Notes under the pieces: generated by a model | Database searches by the model: none | What the model saw: only the letters and a program-made list of their open reading frames with translations | What the model was told of the DNA's origin: nothing | NCBI GenBank assembly: GCA_016791445.1 | Contig: JAEUMP010000003.1 | Span: forward strand, 1 to 64,000 | Length of the DNA stretch: 64,000 bases | Source: Hyphomonadaceae bacterium | Lineage (GTDB): Bacteria; Pseudomonadota; Alphaproteobacteria; Caulobacterales; Aquidulcibacteraceae | Direction: 5' to 3' | Translations under genes and position numbers: made by a program | In this document: piece after piece, positions 42,766-51,656 of the stretch | How positions within the stretch are numbered: the stretch's first letter is position 1 | Layout of the letters: every line of letters starts with the position of its first letter

Positions 42766-44202
42766 ATGGCGGATGTGACGGCGCCGGGGGCTGCGGGCGC
42801 AGCCGGGCAGGCGCACGAGAAAATGAGCCTCGGCGCGATCAGCTGGGCGCTCTACGAATGGGGCCGCAATCCCTACGTCATCATCTGCACCATCTATGTC
42901 TTCGCGCCGTATCTCGCCGCGCAGGTGATCGGCGATCCCGTCGAAGGGCAGGCGCAGATCGCCAGTCTGAACAAGTGGGCCGGTCTCGCTATCGCATGCT
43001 TCGCGCCGTTCGTCGGCGCAGCGGCCGACCGCGCCGGTCGACGCAAGATTCCGCTCGGCGTGCTCACCGGCTTCATGGCGCTGTGCATCGCCATGCTCTG
43101 GTTCGTGCAGCCGGGCGGCAGCGCGCTGTTTCCGGAGTGGATCTGGTTTCCGCTGCTGCTCATCATCGGGATGTCGTTCCCGCTGACCGAGGCGCTGCAC
43201 AACGCCATGCTTTCGGGCGCGACCACGCCGCGCCTCGTGCCGCATGTGTCAGGACTGGGTCTCGCGCTCGGCAATGCGGCGAGCGTGCTCATCCTTGCGT
43301 TCACGCTCGTCTTTCTCGCCTTCCCCGGCAATATCGACTGGTCGTGGATACCTGCGGCGCCCGCCTTCGGCCTCGATCCCGCGACGTTCGAACCGCAGCG
43401 CTTCGTCGCCATCATGTGCGCGGCGTGGCTGTTGATCTTCACCGTGCCCATGTTGCTGTGGACCGCCGATACCGAGCGCGGCATGGGCTGGGTGCAGGCG
43501 GCGCGCGAGGGCGTCGGCGGGGTGGTCGCGACCTTGCGCTCGATCTGGAAGGACCGCCCCGACATCGTGCGCTTCCTCATCGCGCGGATGCTCTATGCCG
43601 ACGGCAAGACCGCGATCCTCATCTCCGGCGGCGTCTATGCGGCGGGCATGATGGGCTGGGGCTTCATCGAGATGGTCATCTACGGCATCACGCTGTCGGT
43701 GATCGCGGTGTTCGGCGGCTTCGTGGGCGCGTGGCTCGATGACAAGGTCGGCGCGAAGCGTGCGATCCAGATCGAGATCGCGATGACCGCGCTGTCGCTC
43801 ATCTGCATGGCGTCGTTCCGGAAGGACACGATCTTCTGGGTCATCAAGCCCGACATGACGCCGGTGTGGTCGTTCCCGTACTTCAGCACCATTCCCGAAC
43901 TCGCCTATCTCGCGGTCGTTTCCGTCATCGCCATCTTCATAACCGCCGCCTACGCCTCAAGCCGCACCTTCCTCACGCAGATCTCGCCGAAGGCGATGAT
44001 CGGGGAGCTGTTCGGCATCTATGCGCTCGCCGGCACAGCGACCGTGTGGATGGGGCCGCTGCTCGTCGACACGCTCACCCGCTGGGGACAGCGCAACATG
44101 CCCGACTGGGCGTTGCAGCTTGGCTTCGGCTCCATCGTCGTGCTGCTGATCGCGGGCTTTGCGATCCTGTGGGGCGTGAAGCCGCAGCCGGCGGAGAAAT
44201 AG
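42766..44202 (+). CDS. MFS transporter of the UMF1/Atg22-like group
   Basis: 478 residues from the ATG at 42766, which has GGGAGG upstream. Start ISWALYEWGRNPYVIICTI and the CFAPFVGAAADRAGRRKIPLG loop match the UMF1 family of the major facilitator superfamily; about twelve membrane segments can be traced. Family members include vacuolar amino-acid effluxers in yeast and uncharacterised bacterial permeases. The substrate is unknown. It is divergent from the beta-barrel gene across about 200 bases. Confidence 0.88.
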   Translation: MADVTAPGAAGAAGQAHEKMSLGAISWALYEWGRNPYVIICTIYVFAPYLAAQVIGDPVEGQAQIASLNKWAGLAIACFAPFVGAAADRAGRRKIPLGVLTGFMALCIAMLWFVQPGGSALFPEWIWFPLLLIIGMSFPLTEALHNAMLSGATTPRLVPHVSGLGLALGNAASVLILAFTLVFLAFPGNIDWSWIPAAPAFGLDPATFEPQRFVAIMCAAWLLIFTVPMLLWTADTERGMGWVQAAREGVGGVVATLRSIWKDRPDIVRFLIARMLYADGKTAILISGGVYAAGMMGWGFIEMVIYGITLSVIAVFGGFVGAWLDDKVGAKRAIQIEIAMTALSLICMASFRKDTIFWVIKPDMTPVWSFPYFSTIPELAYLAVVSVIAIFITAAYASSRTFLTQISPKAMIGELFGIYALAGTATVWMGPLLVDTLTRWGQRNMPDWALQLGFGSIVVLLIAGFAILWGVKPQPAEK

Positions 44203-44215
44203 GCGGCGCGTCGTA

Positions 44216-45118
44216 TTACTCGGACGACGCTGCGCCCTTGAACACGAGCAGGACGCCGCCATTGTTGGTCTTGCCGATCTCGAACTGCTGCGGGCGGGCG
44301 CGCACGACTTCGTCGAGAAATTTCTCGTAGGAGTGTCCCGCCCACGGCCAGCCGCGTCCGTCCTTGAAACCCGCCAGCTTGTTGACGATCCCGCGCACGC
44401 GCTCCTTGCCGATATAGACCAGCCCGCCGTGTGCGGCGGCGGAAGCGATCTTGCCGGCGGCCGCCACGAAGTCGAACGCCTGCGCGACCGCAGATGGCTT
44501 TTGCCTGATCGGCGCCGGCTTGACGGGCGCGGGGGGCGGCGCCGCAGGACGCAGCGGCGCCTCGCCGAATGTCGCGCCGAACACCGCGCCGAATTCACGC
44601 TTGCCGATCGAGAGATCGAGAATGCGCATGTATTTCGCGGTCGGCGTATCCCGCATGAGATCGAGCGTGTCGCCGTCGATCATCGCCACGCCCGTGCGGC
44701 CGTCGAGTTGCAGGTGCAGCAGCACGCTGGAAAAATCGGTGTCGAAGGAAAGGATGATCACCTCGTCCAGCCGCCCGCGCTGATGGCTGAGTTCGATGGC
44801 GTCGATCGTGATGTCGAAGTCGGCGCTGCTAGCCTTTTCCTTGCGGATGGCGCGGCACAGCTTCACCTCGAAGCCGTGGCGCAGGAATGTCTGGCGGTGC
44901 GCGTCGTTCTCGGTGTTCCAGTAGACGCGCCGGGCGACGAATTTCCGCCGCAGGCGTTTGGGGTCGAACTGCCCGGTTTCGAGCCAGCGCAGCCAGGCGT
45001 CGATATTGTCGAGGAACGGACGCTTGTAGACGCCGATGAGGTTGTCGAAATCGACGAGCAAGGCGCTGCGGCGTCGCTTCCCCAGTGACCACAAAGCGGT
45101 TCTCCCATCCTCCGGCAT
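44216..45118 (-). CDS. NYN-domain (LabA-like, PIN fold) protein
   Basis: 300 residues. The N-terminal ~170 residues form a NYN domain: ALLVDFDNLIGVYK, KASSADFDITIDAIELSH and VIILSFDTDFSSVLLHL supply the acidic residues expected of a PIN-like RNase site. A Pro-rich linker (about 185-200) leads to a C-terminal region (LVYIGKERVRGIVNKLAGF; SYEKFLDEVVRARPQQFEI) that could be an OST-HTH/LOTUS-like RNA-binding domain. Likely RNA metabolism; target unknown. It stands alone between the MFS gene (convergent) and a YciI-type lipoprotein gene (divergent). Confidence 0.85.
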   Translation of the reverse strand: MPEDGRTALWSLGKRRRSALLVDFDNLIGVYKRPFLDNIDAWLRWLETGQFDPKRLRRKFVARRVYWNTENDAHRQTFLRHGFEVKLCRAIRKEKASSADFDITIDAIELSHQRGRLDEVIILSFDTDFSSVLLHLQLDGRTGVAMIDGDTLDLMRDTPTAKYMRILDLSIGKREFGAVFGATFGEAPLRPAAPPPAPVKPAPIRQKPSAVAQAFDFVAAAGKIASAAAHGGLVYIGKERVRGIVNKLAGFKDGRGWPWAGHSYEKFLDEVVRARPQQFEIGKTNNGGVLLVFKGAASSE

Positions 45119-45173
45119 TTGCTACGTCCATGGCAGGACGGCGTCCAGTAGGGGCGCTGACGGGGAGGTCGTC

Positions 45174-45632
45174 ATGAAGCTGTGGATCGCCGCGCTCTCG
45201 CTCGCGCTTGCCGCCTGCGCCACCGCGCCTGCGCCGCCCGCAACCGGTTACGATCCCGCGCTCGCGCAGCGCCTCGGCGCCGATGAGCGCGGCATGAAGA
45301 TGTATGTGCTCGTCATCCTGAAGACTGGCCCCAACACGACGCTCACCGACGCCGAGAAACGGCCGCTCTTCGAAGGGCACTTCTCGAACATGGCGCGCCT
45401 CGCCGAGGCGGGAAAGCTGGTCGCCGCCGGCCCGTTCGGGACGAACGATCGCCAGTGGCGCGGCCTCTTCCTGTTCGATGTGAAGACCGTCGCCGAAGCC
45501 GAAGAACTGACCCGTACCGACCCGGCGGTCGCGGCGGGCATTTTCAGCATCGAAGCGACGCCCTGGTACGGCTCCGCCGCGCTGATGGAAACGCCCGCGA
45601 TCCACAAGCGGCTGGAAAAGCCCGCAGGCTGA
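45174..45632 (+). CDS. YciI-like lipoprotein
   Basis: 152 residues from the ATG at 45174 with GGGGAGG upstream; the frame reaches further back without a better start. A lipobox signal (AALSLALAACAT) precedes a YciI/DUF1330-type ferredoxin-like domain (MYVLVILKTGPNT, FEGHFSNMARLAEAGKLVAAGPF, LFLFDVKTVAEAEELTRTDP). YciI domains are usually cytoplasmic, so a lipidated form is less common. Function unknown. It is followed nine bases later by the RpiB-like gene and may be co-transcribed. Confidence 0.8.
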   Translation: MKLWIAALSLALAACATAPAPPATGYDPALAQRLGADERGMKMYVLVILKTGPNTTLTDAEKRPLFEGHFSNMARLAEAGKLVAAGPFGTNDRQWRGLFLFDVKTVAEAEELTRTDPAVAAGIFSIEATPWYGSAALMETPAIHKRLEKPAG

Positions 45633-45641
45633 GTTTGCGTC

Positions 45642-46112
45642 ATGAGTCGGAAGCTCACCGAGAAGCCTGTCGCGATCGCGTCCGATCATCGCGGCGTCGC
45701 CCTGAAGAGGCGGTTGAGCGGGTGGCTGGGCGCCCATGGGTACGCGTCGACGGATTGTGGCGTCGATGACGAGGCCGCGCGCGTCGATGCAATGGATTAT
45801 GCGCTGCGGATCGTGACAGAAATCAAAGAGGGTCGTTCCGATTTCGCCATCGGCATTTGCGGCAGCGGTCAGATGATGGCGATCACAGCAAACCGCTTTC
45901 CATTCATTCGCGCCGCCTTGCTTCACACCGAAGCGGAGAGCGCACCCGCGCGCGAACATGGCGACGCCAACATTCTGGTGCTGGGCGCCGACACCATCGA
46001 CGGCGCCGCCGCCGAGGACATTCTCAAGACATTCCTCGAGACGGCAGCGCTCGGCGAGCGTTATGCGGCGCGGCGCGCGCGGCTCGCCCGACTCGATATT
46101 TCGACAACCTAG
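45642..46112 (+). CDS. rpiB: RpiB/LacA/LacB-family sugar-phosphate isomerase
   Basis: 156 residues. VAIASDHRGVALKRRLSGWL at the N-terminus and FAIGICGSGQMMAITANRFPFIRAAL with the active-site Cys identify the RpiB family; DANILVLGADTI completes the fold. It interconverts ribose- and ribulose-5-phosphate, or a related aldose/ketose phosphate. The loop GSGQMM differs from the more common GTGIGM, so substrate preference is uncertain. Confidence 0.88.
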   Translation: MSRKLTEKPVAIASDHRGVALKRRLSGWLGAHGYASTDCGVDDEAARVDAMDYALRIVTEIKEGRSDFAIGICGSGQMMAITANRFPFIRAALLHTEAESAPAREHGDANILVLGADTIDGAAAEDILKTFLETAALGERYAARRARLARLDISTT

Positions 46113-46251
46113 GGTCGGGATAAGGAATTGGCTGTACCGTTTCCCGGAGCCGCCGCAGGCGAAATCCCGGAACAGTTTCATGTCAGATGTGTCGAAGTGT
46201 GGTGAACGGCGTCATGTGCCGTGCGCCGGATTGCGCGTCGCGAATTCCGCC

Positions 46252-46458
46252 CTACGCGTTCATCCACCTGAACAGCCCGCGCAGCGGGAGCACCCACGCC
46301 ACGCCGGCCACCGCGTAGTACAGCAGCGGCAGGATGTCCGGCAGGCCGTGCAGCCGCTCGCCGATCATCACCGCCACGACGATGTAGACGGTCAGCCAGG
46401 TCAGGATCGCCAGCGATCCGAGGGCCTTGCGGGCGCCGGAGGGCAGGGGCTTGGACAT
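46252..46458 (-). CDS. DUF2842 small membrane protein
   Basis: 68 residues with two hydrophobic helices (LAILTWLTVYIVVAVMIGER and ILPLLYYAVAGVAWVLPL) ending LRGLFRWMNA, the hallmark layout of the DUF2842 family found in alphaproteobacteria. Function unknown. It is divergent from heme A synthase, only 32 bases away. The 139 bases after its stop contain no recognised gene. Confidence 0.8.
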   Translation of the reverse strand: MSKPLPSGARKALGSLAILTWLTVYIVVAVMIGERLHGLPDILPLLYYAVAGVAWVLPLRGLFRWMNA

Positions 46459-46490
46459 GATCGTTCGGTTTCTCCGGCGGAGGTGCGTCC

Positions 46491-47552
46491 ATGCGGCGCT
46501 TTCCTCGGACCCCCGCGCCTTCTATCTCGCGCCTTGTGACCGCCGATCAACCCGCCCGCGCTGCTGCGCCGCATGACCGTCTCGTCGGCCTCTGGCTCGC
46601 GGCGATCTGCGTGCTGGTCATCGCCATGATCGTGATCGGGGGCGCCACGCGTCTGACCGACAGCGGGTTGTCCATCACCGAGTGGGATTTCGCCAAGCAC
46701 TTCGTCCCGCCGCTGACCGAAGAGGGCTGGGCGACCGAGTTCGATCTCTACCGCCGCACCACCGAGTATCAGGAGCAGAACCGGGGCATGGGCCTCGACG
46801 AGTTCCAGTTCATCTATCTCTGGGAGTGGGGGCACCGCTTCCTCGGACAGTGCGTAGGCGTCGTGTTCGCGTTGCCGTACTTCGCCTTCCTCGCGTTCGG
46901 GCGGCTCAAGGGCCGCCTCCTGCCGGTGACGATCCTCGGTCTGATGGGCGGCCTCCAGGGGGCCATCGGCTGGTGGATGGTCACGAGCGGGCTTTACGGC
47001 GCGCTCGATGTGAGCGCGGTGCGGCTGGCGGTCCATCTGTGCATGGCGTTCGCGATCCTCGCGCTCGGCTGGCGGCTGATGCTCGGGGCGTTCGGCTGGC
47101 CCGGCCAAGCGGGCGGCGGGGCGCTGGCCCCCACATGGCGGTGGGCGTTCCTCGGTCTCGTCTTCCTGCAGATCGCGGTCGGCGCGCTGGTCGCCGGCAC
47201 CGATGCGGGCCGCGCCTTCGGCGACTGGCCGACCATCGGCGGCAGCTGGATTCCGGTCGGCTACAACCCCTTCACGCTGGAAGACCTCGCCTCCGTCCAG
47301 TTCACGCACCGGGTGCTGGGCTATCTGGTGATCGTTGCGGCGCTGGCGCTGCTTTGGGCCCTGCGCGGCGCGAACGGCGCGACCCGGAAGCTCACCCTCG
47401 CCATCGCCGCGCTCTGCGTCGGGCAGGCCGTATTGGGCATCGCCACCATCCTGATCGGCGCGCCGCTCTGGATCAGCCTCGCCCACCAGTTCGGCGCGGT
47501 GGCCATCTGGCTGGCGACCGGGGCGTGGATGCGGGCGCAGACGGTCCGCTGA
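46491..47552 (+). CDS. ctaA: Heme A synthase (COX15/CtaA)
   Basis: 353 residues with eight membrane helices. IGGATRLTDSGLSITEWDF, EFQFIYLWEWGHRFLGQ (first His pair region), VRLAVHLCMAF, FTHRVLGYLVIVAAL and SLAHQFGAVAIW carry the heme-ligand histidines. It oxidises heme O to heme A for cytochrome oxidase. GGAGG precedes the ATG. It lies just before the rplM-rpsI operon and after divergent DUF2842. Confidence 0.95.
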   Translation: MRRFPRTPAPSISRLVTADQPARAAAPHDRLVGLWLAAICVLVIAMIVIGGATRLTDSGLSITEWDFAKHFVPPLTEEGWATEFDLYRRTTEYQEQNRGMGLDEFQFIYLWEWGHRFLGQCVGVVFALPYFAFLAFGRLKGRLLPVTILGLMGGLQGAIGWWMVTSGLYGALDVSAVRLAVHLCMAFAILALGWRLMLGAFGWPGQAGGGALAPTWRWAFLGLVFLQIAVGALVAGTDAGRAFGDWPTIGGSWIPVGYNPFTLEDLASVQFTHRVLGYLVIVAALALLWALRGANGATRKLTLAIAALCVGQAVLGIATILIGAPLWISLAHQFGAVAIWLATGAWMRAQTVR

Positions 47553-47615
47553 AGCCTGCGTAATATATTACCGCACGCCGCAACCGCATGGCCGCCAAGC
47601 GTTTGCCGTTTCCGT

Positions 47616-47644
47616 TTGACACCGGAATGACGCCCCGCTAGCAA
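47616..47644 (+). promoter_or_regulatory. Sigma-70-type promoter for rplM-rpsI
   Basis: TTGACA at 47616-47621 and TAGCAA at 47639-47644 are separated by 17 bases and lie 52 bases before the rplM ATG. The -35 is a perfect consensus. A 12-base AT-rich palindrome (GTAATATATTAC, 47560-47571) lies upstream, just after ctaA. Confidence 0.65.
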
Positions 47645-47695
47645 CCCGCCTCTCCCGTGCGCCGGCTCCTCGGCGCCACGGCAAAAGGTCAAACC

Positions 47696-48172
47696 ATGCT
47701 CACCACCGTGACCCGTCCGGCGAAGGCCGCCGAGACGACGAACAAATGGATCGTGGTGGACGCGGAAGGGGTCGTCGTCGGCCGCCTCGCCACGTTCATC
47801 GCCATGCGCCTGCGCGGCAAGCACCGCCCGGACTTCACGCCCCACGCGGACGTCGGCGACTATGTCGTCGTCATCAACGCCGAGAAGGTGGCGCTGACGG
47901 GCCGCAAGCTGACCGACAAGGTCTATTACCGCCACACCGGCCACCCGGGCGGCATCAAGGAGCGCGTCGCGGGCCAGGTCCTCGCCGGCAAGTTCCCGGA
48001 GCGCGTCCTCGAGAAGGCCGTGGAGCGCATGCTCCCGAAAGAGTCGCCGCTCGCGCGCAGCCAGTTCGCGAAGCTGCGCGTCTATGCCGGCCCGGCGCAC
48101 CCGCACGAAGCGCAAAGCCCCGAAGTCGTCGACTTCAAATCCCGCAACCGCAAGAATTCACGGAACGGCTGA
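47696..48172 (+). CDS. rplM: 50S ribosomal protein L13
   Basis: 158 residues from the ATG at 47696 (AAAAGG upstream). [60 protein letters not shown] and the end [13 protein letters not shown] identify L13. It is followed five bases later by rpsI, the universal pair. Confidence 0.98.
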   Translation: MLTTVTRPAKAAETTNKWIVVDAEGVVVGRLATFIAMRLRGKHRPDFTPHADVGDYVVVINAEKVALTGRKLTDKVYYRHTGHPGGIKERVAGQVLAGKFPERVLEKAVERMLPKESPLARSQFAKLRVYAGPAHPHEAQSPEVVDFKSRNRKNSRNG

Positions 48173-48177
48173 TCACA

Positions 48178-48678
48178 ATGTCGATGCAAGGATTTGAAGG
48201 TCTCCGCGATCTCGAAGTGGGCGGCGGCGTCCCCGGTCAGGAAGGGTCGCGCAACGAGCCCGCGCCGCTGCGCGAGCGCAAGGTCGACGCGCAAGGCCGC
48301 GCCTACGCCACCGGCAAGCGCAAGAACGCCATCGCCCGCGTCTGGGTGAAGCCCGGCAAGGGCGTGATTACGATCAATGGTCGCGACCAGTCGGTGTATT
48401 TCGCGCGCCCCGTGCTGCGCATGATGCTCGCCCAGCCGTTCCAGCTGTCGGATCGCGAAGGCCAGTTCGACGTGATCTGCACGGTGACGGGTTCGGGCCT
48501 GTCGGGGCAGGCGGGCGCGGTGCGTCACGGCATCTCGAAGGCGCTCTCGGACTTCGAACCGGCGCTGCGCCCGATCATGCGTCGCGCCGGCTTCCTCACG
48601 CGCGACCCGCGCGTGGTCGAACGCAAGAAGTACGGCAAGGCGAAGGCCCGCCGCAGCTTCCAGTTCTCGAAGCGCTAG
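48178..48678 (+). CDS. rpsI: 30S ribosomal protein S9
   Basis: 166 residues. [20 protein letters not shown], the [17 protein letters not shown] loop, and the C-terminus [15 protein letters not shown] are diagnostic of S9. A ~35-residue N-terminal extension beyond the E. coli length (130 residues) is normal in alphaproteobacteria. A rho-independent terminator follows. Confidence 0.98.
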   Translation: MSMQGFEGLRDLEVGGGVPGQEGSRNEPAPLRERKVDAQGRAYATGKRKNAIARVWVKPGKGVITINGRDQSVYFARPVLRMMLAQPFQLSDREGQFDVICTVTGSGLSGQAGAVRHGISKALSDFEPALRPIMRRAGFLTRDPRVVERKKYGKAKARRSFQFSKR

Positions 48679-48704
48679 ATCGAACCAGAGTCTGCATGCA
48701 GACG

Positions 48705-48736
48705 CGGGCGCTTCGGGAGACCGGAGCGCCCGTTTT
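48705..48736 (+). terminator. Rho-independent terminator after rpsI
   Basis: The stem CGGGCGCT/AGCGCCCG with a TTCGG/CCGG-type inner part is followed by TTTT. It ends the rplM-rpsI transcript 18 bases before the argC start. Confidence 0.85.
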
Positions 48737-48753
48737 GCGTAATGAGGGCCGAC

Positions 48754-49701
48754 ATGACCCACACTGTCTTCATCGACGGCGAAGCCGGCACCACAGGCCT
48801 GCAAATCCGCGAGCGGCTCGAAAAGCGCGCCGACATCACGCTGCTGCAGATCGATCCCGCGCGCCGCAAGGATCCCGCCGCGCGCGCGGAGGCGCTCAAC
48901 AGCGCGGACGCCGCGATCCTGTGCCTGCCGGACGACGCCGCGCGCGAAGCCGCATCGCTCGTCGCCAATCCCAGGACGGTGCTCATCGACGCCTCCACCG
49001 CGCATCGCGTGGCGCCGGGATGGGCGTATGGGTTTCCGGAGCTGTCGAAGACGCAGCGCGGTTTGATCGCTTCATCGAAGCGCATCTCCAATCCAGGCTG
49101 CTACCCGACAGGCTTTCTCGCACTCGTGCGGCCGCTCGTCGATGCGGGGCTCGTCCCGGCGGACTGGCCGCTCACGCTCAACGCCGTCAGCGGCTACAGC
49201 GGCGGCGGCAAGGCGATGATCGCGGAGTTCGAGGACGAGGCGTCGCCGTCCTTCACGCGCGCGCCGTTTCGTATTTATGCGATGAACCTCGCGCACAAGC
49301 ACGTTCCGGAAATGCAGAAGCACGCGGGCCTCACCCACCCGCCGCTCTTTGCGCCGGCGGTGGGCCGCTACGCGCAAGGCATGATCGTGGAGGTTCCCCT
49401 GCAACTCTTCGCGCTGCCGCAGAAGCCGACGCCCGCCGCCCTCCACGCCGCGCTGGCCGCGGCCTACGCAGACGAGCGCTTCATCACGGTCGCCGGCCTC
49501 GCCGATGCCGCCAATGTGAAGACGCTCGACCCTGAAGGCTTGAACGGCACGAACCGGATGACGCTATATGTCTTCGCCAATGCGGAGACCGGTCAGGCGC
49601 GGCTCGTCGCGCTGCTCGACAATCTCGGCAAGGGCGCGTCCGGCGCGGCGGTGCAGAACATGAACCTCGCCCTCGGCATCGACGAAGGCGCGGGTCTTTA
49701 A
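48754..49701 (+). CDS. argC: N-acetyl-gamma-glutamyl-phosphate reductase
   Basis: 315 residues from the ATG at 48754, which has GAGGG upstream; an ATG four codons earlier is less well placed. VFIDGEAGTTGLQIRERL is the NADP-binding start of the short (type 2) ArgC subgroup, and SNPGCYPTGFLALVRPL holds the catalytic Cys. HVPEMQKHAG and AVQNMNLALGI also fit. It makes N-acetylglutamate semialdehyde in arginine synthesis. Confidence 0.95.
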   Translation: MTHTVFIDGEAGTTGLQIRERLEKRADITLLQIDPARRKDPAARAEALNSADAAILCLPDDAAREAASLVANPRTVLIDASTAHRVAPGWAYGFPELSKTQRGLIASSKRISNPGCYPTGFLALVRPLVDAGLVPADWPLTLNAVSGYSGGGKAMIAEFEDEASPSFTRAPFRIYAMNLAHKHVPEMQKHAGLTHPPLFAPAVGRYAQGMIVEVPLQLFALPQKPTPAALHAALAAAYADERFITVAGLADAANVKTLDPEGLNGTNRMTLYVFANAETGQARLVALLDNLGKGASGAAVQNMNLALGIDEGAGL

Positions 49702-49776
49702 AGTCTGCGCGCGTTGAACCGCCGGCGCCGGTCGCGCGTTACATCCTGGGTCCGTTTCTTTCGCCGAAGGTCCTTC

Positions 49777-51006
49777 ATGCTGCTGCGTCACCTGCCGCTC
49801 CTCGTGCTGGCGCTCGCTCTGCCCGCCTGCAGCGCGCGCTCGACTGCCGAGAACAACGAGGCCGCCCGCGGCCCGGTGGAGACACGCGCGCCGAACGGCG
49901 AGGGCCAGCGGCCTGCATTCGCGGGCCAGACGCGCGCGCCGCAACCCGATGTGCTGACCGCCGTGACCGCCGCCGTCTTCGCCGATGGTCTCACCCAGCC
50001 GTGGGGGCTTGAGGCGCTGCCGGACGGGCGATTCCTCGTCACCGAGAAGGCGGGGCGTCTGCGCGTCGTGACGGCGGACGGTCGCGTCCTTGGGCCCATC
50101 GACGGCATGCCGGAGGTGGATGCGCGCGGGCAGGGCGGGCTGCTCGATGTCGCGGCGCGTCCGAACCCGGACGGCTCCTTCACCGTATGTCTCACCTTCG
50201 CCGAACCGCGCGGCGACGGCGAGAACGGCACGGCGCTCGCGTGCGCGCGCGCCAGCGGCGCCGACAATATCCGCCTCGAACCTTTGCGCGTGGTGTTCCG
50301 CCAGCAGCCATCGTGGCGCTCGATGGGCCATTTCGGCGCGCGCATCGTCTTCACGCCGGACGGCAATCTCTTCGTCACGCTCGGCGATCGCCAGCGCGCG
50401 GAGGCGCGCGGCAATGCGCAATCGCCGGAAAACACGATCGGCAAGATCGTGCGGCTTGCGCCGGACGGCTCGGCCCCGCGCGACAATCCGTTCGCGTCGC
50501 GGGGCGGGGAGGCGCAGTACGTCTGGTCCCTCGGTCACCGCAACGTGCAGGCCGCCGCGTGGCGCAGCGAGACCGGCGCGCTCTGGGCCGTCGAGCACGG
50601 GCCGAAGGGCGGCGATGAACTGAACCGTCCCGAGGCCGGAAAGAATTACGGCTGGCCCGTCACGACTTACGGCGTCGACTACAATGGCCGCCCCATCGGC
50701 GACGGTCTCACCGCGCAGACGGGGCTCGAGCAGCCGGTCTATTACTGGGATCCGGTGATCGCGCCGTCGGGCATGATCTTCCATTCCGGCAAGCTCTTCA
50801 CGGCATGGCGCGGCGATGCGCTGATCGGCGGCCTCGCCAGCCGGTCGGTGACGCGTCTCGTCTTCCGCGGCGACCGTGTGGTGAACGAGGAGCGCATCGA
50901 CATCGACGGCCGCGTGCGCGATGTGGCGGAAGGCATCGACGGCGCGCTCTACGTGGCGGTGGACGACGGGCGCATCCTGAAGCTCACGCCGAAGGCGCCG
51001 TCGTGA
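49777..51006 (+). CDS. Soluble PQQ-dependent aldose sugar dehydrogenase (YliI-like lipoprotein)
   Basis: 409 residues from the ATG at 49777. A lipobox signal (LLVLALALPAC) leads to a six-bladed sGDH-type propeller: LTQPWGLEALPDGRFLVTEK, GLLDVAARPN, SMGHFGARIVFTPDG with the catalytic His, LGHRNVQ, and EHGPKGGDELN. It oxidises aldoses with PQQ in the periplasm. The gene overlaps the next one by GTGA. Confidence 0.9.
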   Translation: MLLRHLPLLVLALALPACSARSTAENNEAARGPVETRAPNGEGQRPAFAGQTRAPQPDVLTAVTAAVFADGLTQPWGLEALPDGRFLVTEKAGRLRVVTADGRVLGPIDGMPEVDARGQGGLLDVAARPNPDGSFTVCLTFAEPRGDGENGTALACARASGADNIRLEPLRVVFRQQPSWRSMGHFGARIVFTPDGNLFVTLGDRQRAEARGNAQSPENTIGKIVRLAPDGSAPRDNPFASRGGEAQYVWSLGHRNVQAAAWRSETGALWAVEHGPKGGDELNRPEAGKNYGWPVTTYGVDYNGRPIGDGLTAQTGLEQPVYYWDPVIAPSGMIFHSGKLFTAWRGDALIGGLASRSVTRLVFRGDRVVNEERIDIDGRVRDVAEGIDGALYVAVDDGRILKLTPKAPS

Positions 51007-51410
51007 CGTCGAAACCGTCGCTTCTTTCCGGCGACAATCCGCAAATTCCGAAAGGCTATGGCGACGCGCCGGTGCAGGCCTACATCGACGCGGTCCCCGG
51101 GTGGAAGCAGGACGTGTGCCGCACGGTGGACGCGCTCATAACCGAGGCCGTGCCTGAGGTGCAGAAGGCGGTGAAGTGGAACACGCCGCTCTACGGTCTG
51201 GAGAAGGACGTCTTCTTCATCGGCTATCACTGCTTCAAGAATTACGTGAAAGTCTCGTTCTTCCAGGGCGCGGCGCTTGATCCCATGCCGCCGGGGACAT
51301 CGAAGCAGAAGAACGTGCGCTATCTCGACATCCACGAAGGCGTGCTCGACGAAAAGCAGTTCGTGAAGTGGGTGAAGGCGGCGAGCAAGCTGCCCGGCGA
51401 GAAGATGTGA
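51003..51410 (+). CDS. DUF1801-family protein
   Basis: 135 residues from a GTG start overlapping the preceding stop (GTGA). The sequence YIDAVPGWKQDVCRTVDALI, EVQKAVKWNTPLYGLE and FFIGYHCFKNYVKVSFF matches the DUF1801/YdhG-like fold. Function unknown. Overlap implies co-expression with the sugar dehydrogenase, with no obvious functional connection. Confidence 0.85.
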   Translation: MTSKPSLLSGDNPQIPKGYGDAPVQAYIDAVPGWKQDVCRTVDALITEAVPEVQKAVKWNTPLYGLEKDVFFIGYHCFKNYVKVSFFQGAALDPMPPGTSKQKNVRYLDIHEGVLDEKQFVKWVKAASKLPGEKM

Positions 51411-51478
51411 GGGTCGCGACGTACGCGAACATGACTTTGCAGTAGGGGGAAACGCGAAGGCTATTCCCCTCGCCGCAA

Positions 51479-51551
51479 GGACCGCCGGCGCCCCGCCGGC
51501 AAACCGCATCCCCTTGGCGCACAAGGAGGCCGGCGAGGGCGCCGGCGGTCC
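51479..51551. repeat. Long imperfect hairpin (palindromic repeat element)
   Basis: Perfect 15-base arms, GGACCGCCGGCGCCC at 51479-51493 and its reverse complement at 51537-51551, with further inner complementarity (CGCCGGC/GCCGGCG). There is no T tract. It lies in the 246-base gap after the DUF1801 gene and could be a REP-type element. Nothing else is seen in this gap except a ribosome-binding site for the next gene. Confidence 0.65.
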
Positions 51552-51656
51552 GCTGCAGAAAAATCGCCTCCGCAATCCGACCGGGTCGCAAGCCATGAAA
51601 CACTCCTCCCACGTCGCGTCGGCATGGTTCCTGCGCCGCGAAGAGGAGAGCCACAG

